Assembly (NCBI GenBank): GCA_008711295.1
Contig: VUYV01000062.1
Span: 1,946,888 to 2,010,887 of the forward strand
DNA from: Anarhynchus alexandrinus
Taxonomy: Eukaryota; Chordata; Aves; Charadriiformes; Charadriidae
Length of the DNA: 64,000 bases
Direction: 5' to 3'
The translations under genes and the position numbers were made by a program. Of the stretch, positions 23,201 through 36,500 are shown piece after piece. The notes beneath the pieces were generated by a model, which saw only the letters and a list, made by a program, of their open reading frames with translations, searched no databases and was not told the origin of the DNA. Numbering within the stretch: the first letter of the stretch is position 1; every line of letters starts with the position of its first letter.

Positions 23201-25260
23201 AACAATGAAAGAAAACATGCAAAGAAAACCTCCCTTGCTAGTATCCAAAACAATAGGAACGTAAATTGTGAACCAAATCAAGTGTTACCTATTGTGGTGT
23301 GCAGCTCCTTCTGATAAGCAACAACAGGCCTCCTCCCAGGGTTATTGGCACTTTTTGTGTCTATTACAGTGCTGAGCCCCGTCGCCTTTGATTTCATGAC
23401 CCGAGTGAGCTGCTGAGTCGAGCATCCGCGTAGGAATCGGGACTGCTCTGTTTTATTGCTGGCTATTTGCTATCATGGCCAAACCAAATAACATCTCTTA
23501 TTGCACAATTTCTTCATCTACAGCATAGGAATGACCATGCTTTTCTAAATCCCTCTGGGTGACCTGTGAATGAAAAACACAGCACGTGCACTATTATTGT
23601 CAGTATTAGTGGGGTGACGCTGGGGGTCATGACACCTGGAGTGTGTAGAAGTCACAGGTGCGAAACAAATAAGCTTTTTAAATAAAGTCTGTGTGTTCCT
23701 TCAAGCCACTGTAGTTTAGGCACTGGTGCCCATATTTAACGGACTGCAACGAGGTGTGGCTTGTTTTTTTACTGGGAACAAAATGTTTATACAAGTTTGG
23801 TGAAAACGGCAAAGATTTTCACATTCATGGGGAAAGCAGTAGTATTTCTTTAAGGGAAAAAAGAGCAAACTACAAGTTCCCCTGGTCTTGGCAAATCATG
23901 AGGCGTTTTTCATTTTGTAACATCAAAGTCGGCTCCTCTTCTTTGATGTCTTCGCATGCTGTTTAAGGTAAAGCATGAATGAAGAAATGTCAATCTGCAA
24001 GGTGTCCATGTAGTTTATGCTGAACACTGAAGAGGACTTGTAGATAAAAGGCAAACACAAGGTTTGATAATGAATGTCCAACAAGGAGGTGTGCATATCT
24101 AAAAGGAAACACTCAGCTGGAGAACAGCTCTGCAAACCTTAAAACTCTGCTTAGCCCAAGTTTAAGAGATTAAGAAAAAGTGGATTTTTTTAAAGTGTGG
24201 AACCAAGACAGGAATTCTGTAAAAATCCTTGTTGTTTTATGAGAAATGAGTGTTCTTTCAATGGTTTTGCTTAACAATCATAAATGCGCCACCCCCTGTG
24301 CTTAATTTGACAATGTGTAATTTTGAGAAGATACAGAGTTAATACTGGGAAAAGCATCAGAGAGGAAAGTACAAACCAGCGCAGTATATTTTGGAAATTT
24401 ATAGCAGTTGCTTTGTGGTGTCTAGTGTCTCAACACTGGCAAAAGTTGTATGCGGGACTAAACAAAGGAAAGCATCAATTACTTAACTCAGTTTGTACCT
24501 ATGATCTACAGACGGTAATGGAGTAATAGTCACTTGGGGAGGCTAAGCAGTTTTGGGATGAAGGGGAAGGTGCTTTCTGCACCCAAACGCCACATTTTTC
24601 AGTCACAGAACATTTAGTGATGTCACTAGAAACTTAGCTGTAGAAGAGGGTGTTACTACTATATCGCCCTGCTGCTTGCACTGAAATTATGTTTCCTATT
24701 CATTATTCTTGAAGCTGGTGAAAAGGTTGGTTTGATGAACCGTGTGTGCTTTGCTTGATTTACTCGCAGAGCAAGTGCACCGGGCGTGCTGCCCTGGAAA
24801 AGGAGCACCCATGGGGGCTGTGATGGGAGCTCGGGCTCTGCGCCAGTCAGTCTTTTTCTTTGCTGAGACAGCTCTGCAGGGTTCGAGTCTGAACTATATC
24901 AATGTCTTAATATTACCCTCTGTCTGCTAGAAACTGGACTGAGACTGCAAAATAGTTTTGATTAATTAACAGGGCATAAAAACCCTGCAATGGGTGCCTG
25001 TTGCGATGGGGTGTATCTGAATAAGTAACGCATAAAGGTGAGTTTCCAGACATAGCCAGGCTCCCTTTGTGTGTATTAACCTGTATGACACTAAAATAAG
25101 CCTTGCCTATTAGGATCAGAAATATTTGTCAGAAAATAGAGATGACTGGATGTTTGATGTGCAGTAGTTGAGGAATGGATATCCACAGGAATCCAGGGAA
25201 ACAGGAGATAAAACTCCATAGCTTTGGTCAAAGCACTTAAATTATTATCAGTCTTTTCTT
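17261..25260. other. Gene desert, first part
   Basis: No exon of a recognised gene, RNA gene or clear repeat was found. The 133-aa open frame at 19443-19844 (+) overlaps a 112-aa frame on the other strand and shows no domain. The segment at 18270-18560 is an AT-rich, motif-dense stretch without repeat character and may be a conserved non-coding element. An AATAAA at 23684 with a GT-rich follow-up is isolated. Confidence 0.5.
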
Positions 25261-25261
25261 C

Positions 25262-25345
25262 CTGGTAGTTGGGAATAATTATAAGAAAATAATATTTATT
25301 AGCCCTTTGCAGATGGGGAAGAGACAAGCGTAAAAATGGAGTGAC
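25262..25345 (+). repeat. MIR-like SINE fragment
   Basis: The run 'aataatatttattagccctttgcagatggggaagagac...aatggagtgactt' matches the MIR stretch 'attattatccc-attttacagatggggaactgaggc...agtgact'. Worn and partial. Confidence 0.4.
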
Positions 25346-25475
25346 TTTTTCTGTTTAGGAAAACATATCATTCAGAGCTGACCAAAACTCCCTGGCAACT
25401 TTGCAGCCTTGGGATGCTAACTCATAAAAGAAAAATGCATGTTATAATGCATGGGAACATAGGTACCTTATCTGT

Positions 25476-25515
25476 TTTCATTCTTGTGGGACATCTTTCA
25501 TTCATGTGGGACATA
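25476..25515. repeat. 20-bp tandem duplication
   Basis: Two adjacent copies of tttcattcttgtgggacat plus one base, differing at two of 20 positions. Probably a small replication duplication. Confidence 0.85.
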
Positions 25516-28500
25516 TTGTGGGAAGATAACATTATTAGTAGAGAGGATGCCTATATTTCTCTGGAAAGCTATCTATGACTCCTATGAATCACGTCTTCTA
25601 TTTCTTGAAATTTTCTCCCTCTCTTTTCTACTTTAACAAAATAATGTACACGGAAAAAAATAAAATCTAGATAAAAGATGACCTTTTCTTTCATATAGAT
25701 CTGCCTGCCAGATTCAGACTTGTTTGGCTGAAGAGGATTAGGTGTGGAAGAGGCTCAGGGAAAGTCCAAAGTCAACAGCCAGAAATATTTTTTTTCTCAG
25801 TTAAGGTGGGACAAAAGTGAACAGAGATTATCTGATTGTGAGTAGTGTGAGCTGGCTATAATATATGCTAATTTTTGGGTTCATGGATATATGAAGGTGA
25901 GATCTGGCCTCATTTCAAGATTCAGCTGTTAAATTTCTCTAGACTTGGATTTTTTTGAGTTTTGCCATCAACCCATGCATTTCATGTCCACTAAAGAAAT
26001 GCCTTGGGAAGTTCAAGAATGGGAAAGCTTCCCTGGGGATGGTGTGCAACCGTGCTACCCTTTGGAGAGCTCTTGGAAAAGTTCTTACCGAATGCCATTG
26101 TGCACAGGTAGAACTTCATTGAGATCTCCCCTTCCAAAGCTCCAGGACCTTGTTTTGGCGTTTGAACAGATGATGGGAGCAAGAAAGATCCTTGTGCCAC
26201 AGTGGGTACAGGAGCAGAACCAAAACTGACTATCGTATAGGAACAGAAAGATAGAGGGCTGCTTGTTTGTTCTTGCATCAAGCTCTCCCAAAGTTCAGTA
26301 ATAGATCTCGTGCTTTCAGGTTTATTTGCACCTGCACAGTGGAAGAAATGCTTTTGTAATAATCTGACTCACTAGGCCAGAGAGACTACCCATAGCAATA
26401 GGAGCAGCTGAAATAATGTGTCTTGAGCTAAGCTGGTGTGCAACATCTGAGATCTTTCTCCTCAAGGTCTAAAAGAAATGGCTGAGGTCTCTTGTTGCCA
26501 CTCAAAATTTAGGCTTAGATTGAAGTGCAATTGGATTGGACAGTTCTAAAAAAAAAAAAAAGAATAACAATGTATTAGAAAAGAGATGACAAAAATATTC
26601 CCAAGACGTTTTCAAGGACTTCAGACATATTTCTAGTGCAGTGAGGGGATCCCATATACCCTCAAGTCCACTTTAGCTACCCCTGGTGCAGGTAGCAGAG
26701 AAGCTGTCACAGAACAGAATTCAGCCCAGCCTGTAAAACCCATCTGGGCCACTGAGCATACTCAAGCCTATGCTGTCATAAAAGCACTCAGCCACAGCCA
26801 GGCTGGGTTAAGGACAATTTGGTAGCCTAAACGCAGCCATCACACCTCTCATGACATTGTAGATATTTTCTTCGCTGTGAGCCACGCTAAATTGCTGATG
26901 GATTTGATCCACTATTCATAGAAACTCTGGTTCCAGCAAACAATAGCATCAACCTTAATATGGCATTAACAGAAGTGAATTTTTAATTCAGATTTTTTAG
27001 TTTAAAGAATTGCAGTTAACTTAGTTATAACTCTGGGCTGAAACTGACACTATTTTGTCTCAAGTATCTTTTTAGTCAAATTAAGTCCCAATCTTATGCA
27101 GTCTTTACCTTTGTGGTTAAACTGTTACAAAGATATATCCACATTTGTTTATTTGTCTGGTAGATATCCAAATATTTGTTGGGAAATACAACTTTTGAGA
27201 AGAGAGGTTAGCTTTCAAGCTCTGAGTCTTTTAAATGTCATCTCTGTGAAAACTACTGACAGTCAGTAGGTGGAGAGTTAGTATTGTCTGACAAGGATAT
27301 TCGTGGGGAGCAACTTCAAAATGCAACACAGAAGAAAAGAATTTCAGGACTCTCAAAAGACTTTGGAAGCAAGAAAGTTTTACCCCTCAGTACTTGTGCA
27401 TAAGGAACTGTATTTGTTCTATGAGGCTTAATCACCTCGTTTTGTTATGATCCTCTCTCAATTCAATTTCTCCAGACGCAAGGTACTGAAATAGGACGGG
27501 CAGGTAAGGGGTGATTTTGGCATTTGAATCCTGAAAAGACAGAAGAACCAGTGGATTAATTTGTTCAAAGTATGTTCTCTCTCTCGGGCTGTTGGACTGC
27601 ATATTCTGCAACAGGGTGCCACACTGCTTCAGCTTACAGCAGTGATGATGATGATTTTTTTTGTATTGTGTGTACTGGAGTTGGGCCTAAAAGCCCTGTT
27701 CAGCTTCACTTGTGTGAGGCACTTCACACAAATTTTATGCAAAGATAATCCCTGCTTAGTAGAACAGATCTGTAACAGAATGACTTTTCTGTCGTACTCT
27801 AGCTCTAAAATTCAGGGCCGTTGTCACAGGAAGGCAGATGTCTCTGTGTGATAGAGAGAAAGGTGGGGTCTCAAATGGATCTTTCTTACATTTTCTGACA
27901 TATATGAGATGCTGAACACTAGAAGGTATGTGACAACCAAAGCTTCCCTCCCCCCCCCATTTTGAAACTTTCCACACGTTTAATCCCTTTTATATAAATC
28001 TTAATTTTTTAGCCTTAAGAGCTTTGATCTGTTTTGTCCCTCCCTATGGAACAGCTATGGTTTTGTTCGGTCCATCCTCTTGTTCCTTTTGTCTGCTTTA
28101 CACCCTTCTGTCTTTGTATCTCCTTCCTTGTTCAGCACAGTGTCATGTGCTGTGCTTCCTGAACCTGCAGCCTCCCTCTATGCTCAAAAGCACGCCTGTT
28201 AACTGAGTGTACAGTGTCCCCTTTGCCAGTTCCCTGAAAACCTGCTGCAACTGCAATGCAATCAGCTCCTGGGGAACACTTTGAACAGGAACCAGCTCTG
28301 GCTCATCCGCTGCACGTCGTCTCCAAACTGTTTGCTGCTCTGCTTGGACTCTAAGGCTCTTCGGATCCACCTCATATGGTGCAGAGAACTCTGACAGCAC
28401 TTAACAAGCAATGACTGGTAACAGTAAGAGGAGTCTTCAAAGAGTTATATATATATATTTACATGTAAAAAGACATGGGGACATTTATGTATACCAGATG

Positions 28501-28560
28501 GCCCAAAGCAGGTGGATATTATAATGTAGCTATGGCTTACTGCAATGCCAGCAGAGGAGA
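25516..28560. other. Intergenic stretch
   Basis: No gene or clear repeat was recognised. The open frames at 25945, 25991 and 26085 overlap on both strands and look accidental. A poly-A run lies near 26548. Confidence 0.5.
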
Positions 28561-28567
28561 GTGCATG

Positions 28568-28830
28568 TTGTTACTACAGCAGCACCTCAGGGTCCTAACC
28601 TGGGCTGTGCTATGACTCCTGTTTTACTGGCACTGTACAAATGTATCATGTCAACCACTGACATGAAGAGATCACAATCTAAAGAGACAAGATAATTACA
28701 GAGTGCAGTGGATACAGAAAGACTTTCGAGGGCCCCAAAGCCTGTCAGAGGCAGAGCTGGGGCTCCAGCTTAAAGGCATCTTAGTACAAACTGAGCCTCT
28801 TAGTCATTAGTCCTTGCTGCGGTTGACTAA
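28568..28830 (+). repeat. MIR-like ancient amniote SINE
   Basis: The order of motifs fits the old amniote SINE: 'cagcacctcagggtcctaac', then 'ggcactgtacaaatg', then 'agatcacaatctaaagagacaagata', then 'aaagcctgtcagaggcagagctggggct', then the tail 'ctcttagtcattagtcctt'. The 'gagatcacaatctaaa...gacaagata' and 'gtcagaggcagagctgggac' blocks are highly typical. Its central section is shortened. Confidence 0.65.
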
Positions 28831-29377
28831 ATTGGCTGTTTTGTTTATTTACCTTGGATCCCTTACCCTGCAAGCCCCAGCCCCTTCTGTAAGCAAAGGG
28901 ACCACTAGGAGCCAAACACCTTAATCTTTTAAAGGCTCTGGGTATCAGTTCTGAAGATCCTTGTCATGAAAAAAAAAAAAGGTCTTCAAAAGGGACTGCT
29001 TTGGGGCAGCAGTGAAGGTACAAGACTTTGATTTCATATCATACAGCCAGGTGGATCTGGAAGATTTTTGACACCCTTTGTACCACTAAATGGACTGAGC
29101 CCACTGGATGCTGCAGATTGTGCTAATGCTCAGAGACCATTCGAACCCTAGTGTGGCATTCAGTGAGTATACTAAGCCTGACACACACGAGAAATTTCAG
29201 AATTCATCTGAGTGCCTCTGTCTGAGCTTACCCAATTGGTGTGTAAATGAAATACAAAATGAGGTCTAGCGGGGAAACTGGGAAAATTGGACAGTGAGGG
29301 TAGAGTCTGTCATATAGAAAAAAGTTCAGTGAGTCCACAGAGAAATGTGGTGCATTGGGCAAGAGCTTCTGGAAAGG

Positions 29378-29655
29378 GAAATCCTGCCCCTAAACTGCCA
29401 CAGTCCAATGAGGTACCAGTAAGCATGTGCACATCAATACTTTGATTTTCAAAAGACCTTTTCCAAGGTTCCACACAAAAGGTTATTGAAGAAATTACAT
29501 TGCCAAGAGGTTGGTGGCTAGGTTATTTTATTGAAAACTGTTTAAAAGACAGGAAATGAAGTGTTGGGCTTAAAGGTTACTTCTCCATTGCTGAAGACGG
29601 AATGCTAATCTAGAGGCACCACCAGCCTAATCCAGTATTTCTTATGTTCTTGAAT
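29378..29655 (+). mobile_element. Ancient CR1 LINE relic, internally deleted
   Basis: The sense strand contains 'ggaaatcctgcc', then 'gattttcaaaagacctttt ccaaggttccacacaaaagg', which reads as the worn reverse-transcriptase motif DFQK-F-KVPHKRLL. It then has 'aactgtttaaaagacaggaaa', followed directly by the element's 3' terminus 'cctaatccagtatttcttatgttcttg'. Over a kilobase between the reverse-transcriptase block and the terminus is missing. Frame-breaking stops show it is long dead. It resembles the CR1 families common in turtles and crocodiles, retained from early sauropsids. Family assignment is from memory. Confidence 0.65.
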
Positions 29656-29834
29656 CAGCCGCAGTCTCTTCCAGGATAAGTCTGTAAAGTGGCCGTATGA
29701 CTGTTTTCTGCGTTACCAAGAAGCAACTGGGAGCGTTCTGCTCTTTGTGTTTAGTCAGGAGTGATTTGCAAAGCAGAGGTATGTACATTAGGCAGAACTA
29801 GAAAGAGACAACTTTGGGCTATCTTTGTTAGCCT

Positions 29835-30245
29835 AGAATCACAGAATCATAGAATACCAGGTTGGAAGGGACCTCAAGGATCATCTGGTTCAATCTTTCT
29901 TGGCAAAAGCATGGTCTAGACAAGATATCCCAGCACCCTGTCGCACCAGATCTTAGAAGTGTCCAATGTTGGGGAATCCACCACTTCCCTGGGGAGCTTG
30001 TTCCAATGGCTGATTGTTCTCATTGTGAAAAACTTCTCTGGACCCTCTCCAGCCTGTCCACATCTTTTTTGCATAGCGGGGACCAAAACTGAACACAGTA
30101 TTCCAGGTGTGGCCTGACAGGTGCTGAGTAGAATGGGATAATGACTTCTTTACCTCTGATGGTGATGCCCTTGTTGATGCAACCCAGCATCCTGATGGCT
30201 TTCTTTGCTGCCACAGCACGTTGTTCACTCATGTTAAGCTTGTGA
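29835..30245 (-). mobile_element. CR1 LINE 3' fragment with internal deletion
   Basis: On the - strand the element ends at 29835 with octamer-like ATTCTATGATTCTGTGATTCT, the hallmark of avian CR1 3' ends, preceded by 'gatgatccttgaggtcccttccaacc'. Upstream, the frame on the - strand around 30020-30232 reads the CR1 reverse-transcriptase C-terminal block with AAKKA, LGCINKGI, EVIIPFYSA, VRPHLEYCVQFWSP and KKDVDRLERVQR. After RVQR, near 30036, it jumps straight to the segment matching KFFT...HWNKLP. An intact copy would have roughly 200-250 bases between. The 5' part of the element is absent, as usual for CR1 truncated insertions. The overlapping + strand frame at 29862 is its antisense shadow. 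Confidence 0.9.
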
Positions 30246-30550
30246 ATGGAGAGCCTAACTTAGAAACTTCTGAAGTAAACTGTAAGTTCCAGCCCTGTTG
30301 GATCTGGGTATTGCTGTCTTGATCTTGGAGCACCTGGCAGCTAATTTACTTGTGGGGAGACAGTTCATTTTCACTGTTTTTTGGGTTTAAACTTAAATTT
30401 TGGGTTAAAACTGCATTAGACTGTGTAGCATTTTACCACTGCATTCATTGTATGCCTTACTGAAGAAATAATGGGCAAATGATCTGCTGGAGACCCAAAA
30501 GGGATGATTGTAATTTTAAGTTTATTATGAAGAGAAAATACATCTGGAGC

Positions 30551-30559
30551 GATCAAAGG
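30551..30559 (+). promoter_or_regulatory. TCF/LEF consensus motif
   Basis: Exact GATCAAAGG, the optimal TCF7L2/LEF1 word, 306 bases beyond the CR1 fragment. One of four exact copies in the window. Function untested. Confidence 0.3.
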
Positions 30560-33500
30560 TAAAAGCTTTGCCCTCCGGAGCAAAAGCAGCCCTTGTGATG
30601 AGCAGGCATATTGTGGCACACCTGGAGGTGAGCCATGGGTTGGATGCCTGAGTCTTATTTTTTAAAATTTCCATTTAGAGGAGGGAGTAAAAATGAGAGC
30701 GAAGCCAAAGGAGGGGCAGGAGCTGAAAGGAAATAGAGTAGTGATTAAAACAGACCGAAGGATTCCATCCCCAGCCGGCGCAGCTTTGCTGCTGGGTCTC
30801 TCAAGCTGCCACAAGTTTTCAAAACCAACAACAACCTTGTCTCACTACAGAAGGAATAAAACAAACGTTAGCTCCTGCTCAGTCTCTCTCTTGGAACAAG
30901 AATTTTCAGTGTCAGTCAAGTTGGGGTTTTTTTGACAGAAGCAAGATTTTTCCAACATGTGATGGAAGTGAGGGGGAGTAATGCAGAATCAGCTTCCTTG
31001 TAATCTGAGGCACTGGGAACTGTATTTTTAAGTATGTTAGCCTCCCAAAATGGGAGCCTGGGAGACAAGCAGAGCAGGAGCACATGGTTCTGTGATACCA
31101 AGGCAGCTGGAGCTGTAAATAAAAAGTAGTACTTTAAGGAACCTTGTGCCCAAAATGGTCATTTGATATCACATCATATCATGAATAAAGAGAAGAATAC
31201 CCTAAGTAGACTGAACAGAAGAACAGGACATCCAGAGCTGTGACTAGAGGTCTTTGAGATTGTAGGAGACAACTGAATTGAAGAATTGAAGTTACAGAGA
31301 GTATTTGATACCACAGAATGCCAGTGAAAACAAAGACAAGAATACAGCTTTATTTGTGAATATTAGAGGTCTTCATGCTCTTGATGTATTTAACAGTTCT
31401 TAGGTAAATTCAAGCAGAGGCAGCATTCTGTGAGCCCATAGTACAAAACCAGGATAATACTACCTTCCTTGTAAAAGATGCATGTGAATGTCATTTAAGC
31501 TCCTTCAGGTCCAGCAGAGAAAAAGCTGCAATAGTGGAGAAGTGTGATGGAATTAGAAAATACCTGCTTAGGATGAGGAACTTTGAGAACTGTCTTTTCC
31601 AACGGCTTAATTCCTTAAGGCATATACAAACCAGGGGCCTGAGGTATGTTCTGGGCTGCGATGGGGTAAGAGTCCAGAAGGCGGACAGCTTTCTACAGGC
31701 CTCAGCTCTAATCAAAAAGGTGCTGTCAAGGAAGTTTGGGTTAGCAGGATGGACTGCAATGCTGCATAAACCCTGTGCTGTATTGAAGTCTGCGTAACTC
31801 CAATTTACCATGCTCTGCTGCTCTGTGGAGGGTCAGTGGCCCTGGATGGAGAGAGCCCTAGAGCAATCTGGGTTTAAGGGCTTAAGTACATCTTGACTGG
31901 AGTGAAAACAGTGGTCTGTTTTCAGCCTGACCACCCACTTCAGGTATTTCTGCAAGAAGGAGGACTGCTAACAACTAAATATCTGACAATGATAATAACT
32001 GGGATATTGCATACTGGACATACCACACCTCACAAAGTCGGTACTCGTGTCTCATCAGTGCTAGCAGCAGTTCTGACTCCCTGCACTCTTTCTGACTTCC
32101 AGTGCCTGAAAGCAGGCTGACGAGAACTAAGCAGGTCTGTTCTGGTGCTTCATACCCCCTGATTCTCTCTCTTTTCATTGTGCAAATGTCATGTCAAAGA
32201 AAAGGAAACATCCATCCAACTTTAGGCTTGGAAACTGGGGGAGGCATTCAATGAAGGTGTCACAATTTAAGTTCCAGTTAAAGTCACAGAATAAACCTAA
32301 AATGAGGCCAGAGTGTTCAGAAACAGCTTTGGAGATATTTTTTTCTTTAGATGTGTTGTAACTTGATATTAAGGATGCTCCTAGTTCTTCAAGTACAGTG
32401 GATGCAGACTTCCAAATCATTTGGCTCTATTCATGCTGAATTACTGCCACATGGAGTGGAAGCCAGTGAATAACTCTCTTCCCTTACTCTCCTCTCGTTA
32501 AGCCCCCCTCACCTCCTGCCTTGGTGTAAGGAATACAGCACTAAAGTTTCATCAGGTCTAATGAAGTCTTGCCCTTTACAGATCCAAATTCACCTCTTTT
32601 TTCCCTTCTCTCTGAAGCACTTCTTGGTAAAACAACTAAGCTGAATTAGGTTCTATTTTAAAATGGTCTGCCGCTGACAGCTTCAGTTCTACAAGCAGTT
32701 GAAAATGTCTGGCAAACCTTTATACAAACAGCATGCAAAACATCACACAAAGCCTAGGGAAGAAATGGCTTTAGATGTAGGGATTATAAAAGAGTGAATA
32801 CAATTTTAAGATAAAATACAAGTGATTAAGTTAATGATGGATAATTTCACCAGTTTGAAAACTATAATTAATAGGAATTAATTGTATATTTAGAAGTTTA
32901 GCATAGCTCCACTAAAAATGCTACATCAAACATAATGATATTGGAAGCCTATATAATGAAGAAATGATCCAGATGTTCATAAAAGCTTATAAAGCTTTAG
33001 AAAAAAAGGGGCTGCATGAAGAAGCTCTAATGATAAAAAGATGCCACTTGCTGTTCTGCTCTTCTTTTAAATACATCCTTTCTGAAATAATGATTATCAT
33101 TTGCACTTTCATCTTAAGTTAAATAGCATATGGCTTTGGCTGATTAAAGCCCCCTCCTGGTATTAATCAGCATCTTAGTATCATGTTTCTAATGGAGGCA
33201 GCAGTTGCCCTGCTGATATTGTAAGCTTTTTAACAACATCTAAGTCTGTGGATCACTGCTGCTGGCAAGAAATAGCTTTGAGCCTCCTATGTACAAGAGT
33301 ATTGCAAAGATGTCACTTACAGGTGCGGTTTATATGAGCTTCTACAATATATTGTATTTTAAACGTTTGCTGAAACTTGAAGTTTAATAATAACCTTTAA
33401 TAAGTAGCTACCTGTTTTTAAAAGAAAATCAGAGAACTTTTTAGCATGGTAACATTTGACACATAGAGGCATCATGTAACCAGAAATTACATGCAGCAGG

Positions 33501-36500
33501 GAAGTGTTTGTGTGCTTTTGAATGTCTATAAATCATGAAGTCTGTCCGCACGGCCACCATTCTAGCCTGAGCCCAGCCGAGCAGACATGCTCACAAGCTG
33601 ACCCGACAGCTGTGGCACGGCTTCATGCAGAAATGGTCTCCAACAATGGTTAAGATCAGTTTAAGAGTGTTGTAGATTTGTCACATCATCACTGAAGTGC
33701 AAAGGGAGAACTGCACGCAGTGCTGTGGTGGCAGCGTAGCTGCTCACATAAACACCTGGGGTGTGGCTGCTCGTTGTTGGAAGCACCCTCTCCACCAACG
33801 CCAGGCTGGACGGAGCGCCCGAAGACTAGACTGTGTGATTTAATGGAGATCAGAACAAATGTATAGAGATGGCGGGGGGGGGCGCAGGCTGCTTGAGTCT
33901 GGCATTTCCCACAGGAACTCTGTCCATCCCAGTTGGCTGTAAGGCTGAAGTGGAGCCCTGGGTCAAACCACCGAGTGCCAAATGCTGTAGCACGCTTCCT
34001 GCATCTGGTTAGGGGTGTTTTTTTTTTTCTCTTGAGGTTTGTGCTCATTTACCATTGAGACTTAACAACAGCCCCCAACTTAGTTACCAAACTTGTTTTG
34101 TTTGTGCTGAATGGTAGAACAGACAAACAAGCACAAAACAGCAAGGAAACTGATGTTAACAGAAAAGTTCAATAAATCTTACTATTTCAGAGATTTTTGA
34201 AGGGAGGAATATCCTAGTAAGGCTCCCAGGCCAGGCAGATCTTCAGCACCTCCTTTTCTATGTGTGAAGCAGTTCTGAAGACTTGTTATATTGTGTGTTG
34301 CAGTGATAGTAGAGTTTACTTATATGGATATTTTTCCAGATCTGGTATTTCTGCCTTAGCACCTGGGAATCCTGTTGGACACTGCTTCCATTGGCTGCTT
34401 GATGTAGCTACCCTAAGGCACTGGGGATGCACAAAATCCTACAACCCTCCACTCCTTTTCTGTCTGGATTGCTGTATTTAAAAGTGTAGCATGCAATGCT
34501 TAATTCTGTCTTACAAATAAATTTTAGCAAAGCAATACTATCATAACGCTATTGTTGCCACCTTCTCCTTCATTAGTTTTTATCTTTCTTTTCTCCCTTG
34601 TTATAGCAATATATTTATCTAACAACTTCCTATATACCAACTGGACAAATAGTCTCTGCCCTTTTGTAAATGGCTGTTATTAAACTAATATTTTGTCCTT
34701 GTCTTTTGGAGCTTCTGGGCTCTCTTGATATCACTGTCCACCACATTCGTGCTAATTATCTAACGTTGCCCACAAGAGACTTGGATACTTTGGCTGTTTT
34801 GTTTCATTTATCTTGACCATTTTTCCTGTAACATATCCCGATAGCCATGCTTGTCTGCTGCTTCTGTCTCACAGGTTAATTTAAATTTTGAATCTTTGGC
34901 AGGTATGTTGGAACCTGAATTTTTTCAATTCTAAAAATATGTACAGTTCTTCTACTTACTTGCATTCTTGATTTTTAAAGTAATTGAAGACTGTGATTTT
35001 TAATCTACCATTTTCCACTCTCCATTTTGTTCTAGAGTCACCTTCAACTAGAAGCAGATCTCCAGGATCTATTTCTTTTTCTGTCTCCCTTACTATGTTT
35101 TCTTGAATGAAAATATCTTTACATCTTTATAAATAATAGTTGCCTTATTGATAACCATTGATTATCTAAAAACTTTAGACTATTTCTCTTTTGAATGCTG
35201 AAGCGTATGAACCGTACTCATGCACTGAATACATAGAGTAAATTATGCAAACAATTCAATTTCTTTTTGTTACTCAGAATTGGTGGTATTCGGGCCAATT
35301 TACTCCCCAGAAGAGCTCCTCTTGGCAGCTTAATGTCTTTTTATTTAGTTATTTGCCATCTGTAACTTGTTTCTGTTCTATTTCTTTATTGGCTATTGAT
35401 GAGGTCAAGATGGTGATTTGGCAGTTGCTGCCGACCACCTGTTTTTCAGCTCATCAGCCCACATGGTTGCCACAACATCACATTGATAGTACAGAACCTG
35501 CCTCTGTCCAGGGGTTTACTCGTAATAGATTTCCTTACAAGCCACAAGGAAGTCCCTTCTGCCACTGCTCCCTCTCACTGCCAGCAGTGTGCCTGAGATC
35601 CCTCAAAGAGGATGTTCCAAAACAATTGTCCTCAAAGGCCATGCAAATTTCCGTCAGCCTTTCCATAAGTAACAGGAGAATCTGCTTCCTGTTTAAAAAG
35701 AACCACTGACATTGTGTTTCAGTTAGCAACCAACCACACATGCCTTTTTGCAAAAACTCCTCTTTGATCATTACAGTGCCTTCATTTTTCTTCCCCACTA
35801 ATTTGCTATTACTCAGTTAAAAGAGGAGAACACGGAGTTACCACTGGCCATGCATCTCGGGAAGTGAGCGGCAGCTATTGCGCTGTGGAGTGGGATCTGC
35901 GTTTGAGAGAAGGAAAACGGGGGGCACATTTCTCCCAGCTTTCTAGAAGAGAATTTTAGCAGTGGTATCACCATTGAGTTTCTAGCAGCTGTGTGCATTT
36001 TCTAGCTGTGAGAATTATAGTTTGGGGACAGAAAACATAACTGTCTTGTAATTTCTTTTCCCTCCCCCCTCTTAATAAGAAAGTACTATTATTAATGATT
36101 TTATAGTGACATCTACAAACTTACTCTGCTAGTAAATAAGGTGTGTTTCTTTCAGTGTCATATATTTGCTTACAAGTCTGCTATTCAGCTACTGAATTTC
36201 ACATAGAGCTGCTTCTACAGAGGAAGCAGAGCTGAAACTCAAGCAACATGCAAGTTGTCCAGGTACTTAGTAGCTCCTTTCTTTCTGAATGCTTCACAGT
36301 CCAGTCCTTATATTTTTGTCTGATATCAGAAATAAACTTGAGGAAGGAAATGTGACTAATGGTAGAAGAATATGTGCTTGCAGAGTGTTTCAGCTTTGAC
36401 TGGTCTTTATTTACTCTGGGGCTGCTTACCACCTGAACATCTGAAGATGTTAGCTGAAGCCTTCCTATAGGAACTCAAATGACAGAAAGACTGCACGTTT

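Noticed and set aside
23684..23689. AATAAA with GT-rich sequence after it
   Set aside because: No upstream exon or gene to end here. Such signals arise often by chance in AT-rich DNA.
29862..30092. 76-aa frame on the + strand
   Set aside because: It is the antisense of the CR1 reverse-transcriptase fragment.
35020..35085. Short - strand stretch faintly like an integrase tail (GDLLLVEGD)
   Set aside because: Fewer than 20 residues, no flanking retroelement frame or long terminal repeats. Not enough to call.
35245..35709. 154-aa open frame on the + strand, one of the longest in the window
   Set aside because: No recognisable domain, low-complexity Ser/Phe/Leu content expected from T-rich DNA, no promoter or splice context.
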